DNA of 64,000 bases. Origin: G965247775 sp965247775 (GTDB taxonomy: Bacteria > Chloroflexota > Dehalococcoidia > Bin125). The DNA lies in NCBI GenBank assembly GCA_965247775.1, contig OZ252031.1, forward strand, positions 1,116,001 to 1,180,000, written 5' to 3'. The position numbers and the translations under genes are program-made. Shown here in pieces: positions 11,601 to 20,600 of the stretch. The notes beneath the pieces were generated by a model, which made no database searches, was not told the DNA's origin, and saw only the letters and a program-made list of their open reading frames with translations. Every line of letters starts with the position of its first letter. Position 1 is the stretch's first letter.

Positions 11601-14600
11601 TTGGCTGCGACACCTTCGCGGGAGGTTCGTCCAGGTCGTTGATGTTGACGGTCACCTCGACGATAGCCGAAGAGCCGAGGAGGCCCGTGAAGGAACCGGC
11701 GGCGCGGGCAACCACGTCAAAGGTGTAACTGTCCTGGAGTTCGTAGTCCAGGCCGCGCGTGGTCCTGAGCTGCCCGTCGCCGTCGATGGCGAAGTGAGTG
11801 GAGAAATACAGCTCGTAGACCACGTTTCCGGAGGTAGCCGTGGCCGTGATCGGGCTGCCCACCAGGGTGCCGATCGGCGAGTTCTCGTCCACGGAGCGGT
11901 CGTCGGCCGCGCTGGGGTCGAAGGTCACCCCGATCGGCGCCTCGTCGTCGATGATGGTCAGCGTCAGGGACGTGGGCGGGATGGCGCTGCCGGCGGTGAC
12001 GTTGCCCGACACGATCACCGTCTTGTCCGCCGCGTACACGGTGTTGTCCACCGCGGTGATGGTGACGACGCCCGTGCTGGCCGTCTCACCCGCCGCGATG
12101 GTGAGGGTGACGTTCTCGCTGAGCGTGTAGTCGGCCTCCGTGGCCGGGCTCACCGGCGTCACCGACACGACGATGACCGTCTCCGCCGTCGCCGCCGTGG
12201 CCAGGCTGGCCGTCACCGTGGCCGAGCCGCCGTTCTCGCTGATCGAGGCCGCCGAGAGCGTCACCGTCGCCTGCGGCGGGCTCGTCGACAGCATCGCCGA
12301 GGCGCGCTCCGAGGCGGGGCCGGCGTAGGCGTTCCGCACCGCACGCACCTGGAAGTCGTAAAGCGTGCCGTTGCTCAGGCCCTTCACCGTGTAGGTGACG
12401 GTGTCCGCGTCACTGCCCTCTATGTCCTCCCAGTCCTCGTCGTACCAGTACGGCTCCCCCGCCCTCGAGCGGCTGCTGGACTGCCGGTACTGGTAGCCGG
12501 TGATGCTGTCGTCCCCGGGGTCGCTCCACGACAGCACGACCTGCGCGTTGCCGGGGGTGGCGGTGAAGTCCGCAGGCATGGCCAGGGTCGGGTCGTTGTC
12601 GCTGATGCTGACCGTCAGGATGCGCGCGTTGTTACCCGTCGAGGGGACCGTGATCTTGTTCCCGCCGCCAGACAGCGTGAAGGTGATCATCACGCTCTCG
12701 TCGACCTCGTTGGTGTCCTCCACGCCCGTCAACACCAGGTCCCGGCTCGATTGCCGCGTCCCGAACTTGAAGTCTTTCGGTTGCTCGGAGGTCACGGCTG
12801 TCGTGTCGGAGCTGATAGCTGACGCGCTGATGATGCAGTGCGCTTCGGCGTTGCAGTCCGGCACGGAGTCGCCCAGGCTCAACTGGTACTCGACCGTCCC
12901 GCCCTCCGCCAACTTGACCGTCGACGTCTCGCTCTCCAACCCGAGGGCGTAGAGCACGGCCGGCTGGATGACCATCTTCCCCACCGTCTCCGCGGACGCG
13001 CTCTGGCCCGCGCCGTTGCTGTCCGTGTAGGTCGTCGTGACCCGCAGCAGCTTGCCCACGTCGGCGGCCACCGGCTCGTACGCGGCGGACGTTGCGCCCG
13101 AGATGTCAGCCCAGGTCACGGTGTCGTTCGTGTCCACCGTCCCCGCCGCCCACTGCCAGGTGACGGTGTTCACGGTCACGGTGTCATCGTCGCTGAGGCT
13201 GGCGTTCACGCCGATGCCCACCCACGCCTGCGTCAGCGCCGCCCTCTCCGACGACGGCGACGATGAGATGAGACTGACGACGCCGGCCTTGTTGGCGGTC
13301 AGGGTGACCGTCGCCTCGTCCGACGCCTCGCCGTTGCCCGTGCTGTTCACCGCCCGGACCTGGAACGCGTAGGCCGTGCTGGGCGTCAGGCCCCGCACCA
13401 TGTAGGTAGTCGTTGCGGCGTTGCTGCGGGGGATGTCCATCCACTCGCCGTAGGAGCCGGAGCCCTGCTTCTGCCGGTACTGCCACTTGGAGATGCTGGC
13501 ATCCGCCGGGGCGGTCCAGGCGAGGACGGCCTGCCCGGGGCCGGCCGTGGCGGTGAGGCTCGCTGACTTGGCCGGGAGCGGCTCCTCCACGTTGGTCACG
13601 GTGATGGTGACGATAATGACGCCGGTCAGGCCGCCGCTGTCCGTTGCCGTGACTGTCACCGTGTAGCTGGCCTTGGCCTCGTAGTCCAGGGCGGCCTTGG
13701 TTTGTATCTGGCCGCTGGTGGTGACGATGCCGAAATAGCCCGCGTCAATCCCGCCCAGGCTGTAGGTCAGGGTGTCTCCATCCAGGTCGGTGGCCTCGAT
13801 GGCAGCGCCGATGGCCGTGCCCGCCGCCGTGTTCTCATCCACGTTGCGGCTGGCAGTGCTGGCAGCGAACGTGGGCGCGACATTCGACCCCCCCGCGTCG
13901 GTCGTGCCGCTCACCGCGTCGGACCACTCCCCGGCGCCCTCGGCGTTCTTGGCCCGCACCTGCACCTGGTAGGCGGCGCCCGAGTTCAGGCTGCCGATGG
14001 TGGTGGTGGTCGCCGTGCCCGTGTGGGCGTGGCTGCTCCACTGCCCGGTAGTCCCCGCGCGGTACTGCACGTCGTAGCCGCTGACGGCTGGACGGCCGGC
14101 CGCCGTCGGGGCGGTCCATCTGATCGTCAGGCTCGTCGACGTCTGGCCCGTTACCCTCGGCGTCGCGGGCTTGTCCGGCGGCTCGGCGACGTCGGTCACG
14201 GTGACGGTCACGGTGGCCCGCGCAACGCCGCCGCCGCCCCTCGCCTCCACCCGCACACGGAAGCTGCGGCTCGGCGACTCGTAGTTAAACGTTCTTCTAG
14301 TCGTAATCTGCCCCGTCCCGGAGTCGATAGCGAACCGCGACTGGTAGCTCAGCAGCGCGTACTCCAGGGTGACGCCGGACGGCGTGGGCATGGCGGTGAC
14401 GGCCGCGCCCACCGCGGCGCCTGCCGACTCGTTCTCGGCCACCGAGCGGCTCACGTCGTGGAAGATGATGTCGGCCGGGGTCGTGCTTCCCGTCCGCGAC
14501 GCCGACCAGGCGCTGTTGCCCTCATCGCTGGTTGCCCGCACCTGCACGTAGTAGCGCGTGCCTGGCGCCAGGCCGGTGATGGTGGCGGACGTGCCGGTCA

Positions 14601-17600
14601 CGCCCTTCGGGCCGTTCGTCCATATGGAGGCCGACTCCAGCCTGTAGCGCACGTCATGGCTCGTGACGGGCGGCCGGGAGGAGCTGTTCCACGCTGTCCA
14701 GCTCACCTGCAGGCGGTGGTGCCCGCCGGCCCTCACCGTTGGCGCGTTGGGCGTCAACGGTGGCTCGTCCACGTCGGTCACGGCGATGGACAGGAGAGCC
14801 CGCCTGCTGACGCCGTCGCCTCTCGCCTCCACGTACAGGTCGAAGCTGCCAGGCAGCGACTCGTGGTTGAACGACCTCCTCGTCGTTATCTGCCCCGTAG
14901 TGGAGTTGATAGCGAACAGCGACTCGTAGCCGAGCAGCACGTATCGGAAGGTGATGCCGGACGGCGTGGACGCGGCGGCGATGGGCACGCCCACCTCGGA
15001 CCCGGACGGCGCGTTCTCGGCCACCGAGCGGGTCAGCACGGGAACCCCGCCCGGTCCGGAGCCCGCGCCTGCGAAGGTGACCACGGTCGCGCGGGTCCTC
15101 TGCGTCAGGATCTTCGACCAGGGGCTGTCGCCCTCGTCGTTGGTTGCCCGCACCTGCACCTCGTAGCTGCGGTTCTGCGTCAGGTTTCCAATGGTCGCCG
15201 TCAAGGCCGTGCTCGTCGCGACGGGCATCCACTCGGTCCACGCTCCGGCCTGGAAGGCCCTCCGGTACCGGTAGTCGTAGTCCGTGATGGGCGGCCCGGT
15301 GTTGGCCGGCTCGGTCCAGGCAAGCGTGAGGCTGGTCGTCGTGGCCGCCGCTCCGGTTGGCGCAGGCGCCGCCGGAGACTCAGCCACGTCGGTAACGGTG
15401 ACGGCGACGTTCAGGGTCGCGTTCGGCCCGCCCCCGGCGGACGCCGTCACGGTGACGCGGTAGACGTTGTCGCTGTCGGCGTCGGCTGGGTTCTCGTGGT
15501 CGGGCGGGGTGTTGAAGGTCAGCTCGCCGGCGTTGTTGAGGGTGAAGTCGCTGGCGTCGTCCCCGCTCAGCGACAGGCTCACGTCCGCGCCCTCCGGGTC
15601 CGTGGCCCGGTAGGTCCCGACCTTGCCGGTGGCGTGCTCCCTGTAACCGACGGAGCCGGGACCCGTGATGCCGGGCTTCTCGTCCACGTCGGTCACGGTA
15701 ATCGTGCCGGCGGACTCGGTGGCCTGGTTGAGGCGGTCGGTTGCGATGACCGTGATGGAGTAGCTCGTCGTGGTCTCGTAGTCCAGCGTGGACTTCGTCG
15801 TGATCTGGCCTGTGGCGGAATCGATGGAGAACGCCCCGGCGTCCGCGCCGCCCAGGCTGTACAGGACCACCGTTCCCAGGTCGCCGGTAAGCTTCACCGG
15901 ACCGCCGAGGTCCGTGCCGGCGGGCGTGTTCTCCGGGACGGTGCGGGCGAACTTCGCCCCTTCCACGAAGCCGATGTTCGCCTGGACGGTGTAGGTGTTC
16001 GATTTCAGGCTCTTGTTGCTGTCCGCGTCCACGGCGGTGCCCGCGTTTACGACCACGGAGATCTCGGCTTTGCCCTCGGGAGTGATGTCCACGGTGTAGC
16101 TCGACGCGGAGCCCTGCAGGTTGTCGGCGAAGCCGAAGAGGACGGATAAGTCATTGGACGCGCACGGGGTCACCGGACTGACGCTGCCCGGCAGCGTCGG
16201 GCAGGGGCTTGTGACCCTCAGCGCGAATCCGGTCACCGGCTCGGAGAACTTGATGGCGACCGGGAACTTCCCGGTGACCGGTCCGGCGGGGCCTGTCACC
16301 GTCACCGTGGGGCGCTGGGCGTCCATCGCGGCCTCGACGCTGAAGGAGGCCTCCGCGTTGCTGTTGCCGCCCGAGTCGGTGACGGCGCTCTCTCCCACCG
16401 TCACTGTCACCGGCCCCGTTCCAGCCGGCGTGACCATCACCTGGTACGAGTCGACCCGCTCTACTGCGACGCCCGCCACCGTGACCGTCTCAACGGTTTC
16501 CCCCGGCAGCAGGGCGCCTACCACGGCGCCGTTGGTCACGGTGATGTCCTCCGCAACGAGCCCGCTCACTGGCTCGGAGAAGAGGATGTCCACCCGGAAC
16601 GGACCGCTCACGCTCCCCGATGCGTCCGTGTTGCCGGAACTCGTTTGCGGCGTCGGCGTCGGCGTGACTCCGATGGCCGTCACGCGCCATGTGTAGGCTG
16701 TGCCCGGCAGCAGGTTCGTGAGCAGCAGGGAGGTGACGGACCCGCCGCTGACATCCCGCGCGCGCGCGTCGTCGTACTGCCGGGAACCGGACTTCCACTG
16801 CACCCTGTAGCCCGTGGCCCCGGATACCGCCTCCCACGTCAAGCCGAGGTGCGCCCCGAGCGTCTTGCTGGTTCCCGTCTGCGGCGTGGGCGTGGCGCCG
16901 ATGGGAGTGACCTGCCAGTCGTAGCTGGTAGCCGGACTCAGGTTCCGAATAGCCGCGGAAGTCGTCGTCCCGCCGGATACGGTGCGGGAGCGCGTGTCGT
17001 CGTACTCCTCGCCGGCGGTCTTCCACTGCAACGTGTAGCCCGTTGCCCCGGTGACCTCCCCCCAGGTCACCGTCAGCGACCGCCTCGGCCGCTCGATGGT
17101 GGTGACCGGGGGCAGGTCGGCGCTGACCGTGAATTGGCTATCCCTCGTGCTCCGAAGGGTAATCGTGCCGGTGTCGCTCTCGAGGTAGCCAACTCCCGCG
17201 CCGGCGTGCACGGTCACGTCGAACGGCGCGGTGCGGTTCCCCGCTCCGCGGTGAGAGGGCGGCGCCGGGATCACGTTCGCCTTCCAGACGGAAGCGTGAC
17301 CGTTCGACAGCGGCGACTGCGCCACCCAGGAGCCGTCGATGGAGCCGTTGATAACGGTGATGTAGTTGGCGCCGGCGAACTTCACCGGGATGGAGAAGAC
17401 CAGGCTGACGCTGAAGCTCTCCCCCACCGGACCGGCGGGACCTTCGACATTCACCCTGATGGCCGCGTCCACCTTGTGGGCCGGCTGGGTCTGCACCGCC
17501 TCGTGGCTCAGGTTGGCGTTGTTGGGGGTGGCGGCCAGGTCCTTGATGGCGCCGCCGTTCAGCGAGAGCTTGTTGGCCTCTATCTCGATGCCGTCGGTGT

Positions 17601-20600
17601 CCTCGTCGCCGGTGACCACGGTGTAGGTGCAGACCAGCGTGGTCGTGGGGTCGCCGTGTATGCAGTCGGCGGACTTCTCCGCGGTCCCGACCTTGATAGC
17701 GAGCACGGGAGTGCCAGTGACGGCGATTGGCTCGTTGAACGTGACCGTTGCCTTGATCGCGTCGCCCGCCTTGTAGGTGTTGTCGTTGCCGGCGTTGGAG
17801 GTGATTACCACGCCGGAGATGGTGGGCGCGGTCGTATCGGCGGCGCTTGGCGTCGCGGTCACCTCCGCGGACTCGGGCCCGGTGTTGGCGGCGTCCACTG
17901 CCCTGATCCGGAAGGTGTACTGGGTGCCGTTCGTCAGGACCGCGAAGGTGTGCGCGGCTGTGCCTGGGCCGCTGCTGGGGATGTCCGTCCAGTTTCCGTA
18001 GGCCGCGTCACCGATCTTCTGTCGGTACTGGTACTTGGTGATGCTGGCGTCGTTGGGGTCCGTCCAGGACAGGGTGACGGAGCCGCTTCCCGCCGTGACG
18101 CTGAGGTCGGTGGGCTTGACGGGGGGCTTGGCGTCCACCTTGTGGCTGCCCTGGGCTGACAGCTCGGCGGCGAAGGCGAGATTGGCGTTGTTGGGGGTGG
18201 CGGCTGCGTCTTTAATCGTTACACCGCTGGCCAGCGTGATGAGCGCGGCGCCGCCCGGGATGCTGACGCCGTCCGTGTCCTCCTCGCCGCTGACCACGGT
18301 GTAGGTGAACTTCAGACGCGACGAGCCGCTGCCGCTCTCGTAGACCGCCTGCCGCGTGGTTGCGCCGATCAGCAGGCCCAACGCCGGCTTGGCGGCGCCG
18401 GAAGAGATGGTCACCGTAACCATTTCGGTGAAGGCGATCGTCACTTCGATCTCGTCCCCCGCCCTGTAGGTGTTATCCGCGCCGGGGTCAGAGCTGACGG
18501 AAGCGCTGCGGATGGTTGGCGCGGTGGTGTCGTCGCCCACGGTGAACACGGGAGAGAGGCCGTACAGGCGTGTGTCGTTACCCGGCGCGGAGCTGAATGC
18601 CGCCATCGGATTCCGAGCGGCCGCACTAACATGGGATGCCAGGCTGCCGATCTGGACTTTGCTCTCGCCGGCGTAATAATTCCCATGCCTCGTCCCGTTG
18701 GCGTTCGAACCCGTCCAGGCGCTCTTTTCCACCCCGGGGACTTCAGCCAGAACTGTGCCGGTTTCGTACCTGTACTCTGCGCTGTCCCAGCTGCCGTCGT
18801 AGAAGTCGGGGTAGTCGTCGGCCACCTTCGCGCCGCCCACCCAGTAGACGGGCACGCCCTCCCCGGATTGGTAGCCGGCGCCCGCCGGGGCGGTCCCGGT
18901 GTGTGCCCGCGCGTCAATCTCCTGGGTGGAGATGAGGGCGCGGACCTCGCCCTTGTAGGGCCGGAGGCTGCCATTGGTGTTCGCCCTCGTCTGCACAAGG
19001 CCGTCGTAATCGGCGATGTCGACGGATTTCGCTTCGTGTTTCGTGGACGTGATGAAGAGCAGCCGGAAGCTCTCGCCTTCGGTGAAGAGCGGGTTGTCGT
19101 CGCCGTCTTTGGGGATGAGCGCCCAACCGGAGGGGACGTTCTGACCCGTCGGCGCGTTGTCCACCTTTTGGGCGCTCGACACCCTGGAGGCAAGGGTGAG
19201 CTGGGCCGCGTTGGTGGCGGCGTCCTTGATGGATGCGCCGCTGGGCAGCCTGATGATGGTCCCGGACTCGATGCTGATGCCGTCGCCGTCGCTGTCGGCG
19301 AGGACCACCCGGTAGGAGAAGGTCAGCACGGTCGAGTTGCTGCCGCCCTGGTAGGCCGCCTGCCGCGTATTCCTGCCAATCCTGAGGGCCAGTGTTGGGG
19401 TCCCGACGACGATCACGTCCTCGCTGAAGGTGACCGTGGCTGCGATATCGTTGCCCTGGGTGTAGCTGTCGCCGCCGGGAGTGGAGGTGATGGCCGCGGC
19501 GGTGATGGTGGGCCGGGTGACGTCGCCGGGCGGGGTCACCTTGTGGCCGCTCTGCGCTCCCAGTGGGCCGTGGGTCAGGACGGCGCTGTTCCCGGGCGTA
19601 TCCTCGATGGTTACCGCGCTGGGCAGCGTGAGCATATTCGACCCAATGGCGATGCCGTCGGCGGCCTCATCCTGGGTGACAACCGTGTAGCTGCAGACCA
19701 GCTTGGTCGTGTCGGTGGCGTGGGCGGCGCAGGTTGCCGACCTCTCATTGTTTCCGATCGTGATTGCGAGCCGGGGGACGCCCGTGACGACGATCGGCTC
19801 GCTGAAGGTCAGCGTCGCCCGGACCGCGTCGCCGCCCGTGTAGGCCTGGTCCGTGCCGGGGTTGGACGTGATCGCCGGCGCGGAGGGGATGGTCGGCTTG
19901 ACGCCGTCCACCTTGTGGCCGCCCTGGTCACCCATTCCGAGGGTGAAGGCGAGACTGGCTTCGTTGGTGGCGGCGTCCTTGATGGTTGCGCCGCTGGGGA
20001 GGGTGATGAACGTGGCGCCGCCGGCGATGCTGACGCCGTTCGTGTCCTCATCGCCCTCGACAACGCTGTACCTGAATCGCAGCCCGGACGATCCGCTGCC
20101 GCCGACGAAGGCCGCCGTCCGGGTGTTGGCGCCGACAGTGAGGGCTACCGTCGGCGTCCCAACAACGGTGACGGCCTCGTTGAAGTAGACGGTGGCAACG
20201 ATGGGATTGTCGATCTTGTAGGCGCCATCGTCGCCCGGGTCGGAGGTGGTGGCCGCGCCCTTGATGGTGGGGGCCTCACTATCGGTCCCGACGGTGATGA
20301 CGGGGGAGAGACCGTACAGGCGGGTACTGTTGCTGCTCCTATCCCCTGGAACGCTGAAAGCATTGAAAGGATTCTTGCTGCCCAATCGGTGCAGGTTGCC
20401 CTTCTTGACTTTGCCTGTCCCTCCGGAGTTGCCGGCATGTTCCCCAGACCGCGTCCCATTGTTGTTGGAGCCCGTCCAGGCAGTTTGCTTGACTCCGAAT
20501 GACTCTGTCAGAGCCGCGCCGGTTTCCGTCCATCCACCCCTGTTTTCCCAGCTGCCGTCATAGAAGTCCTCGTAGTCGTCGGCGACCTTCTTACCCCCCA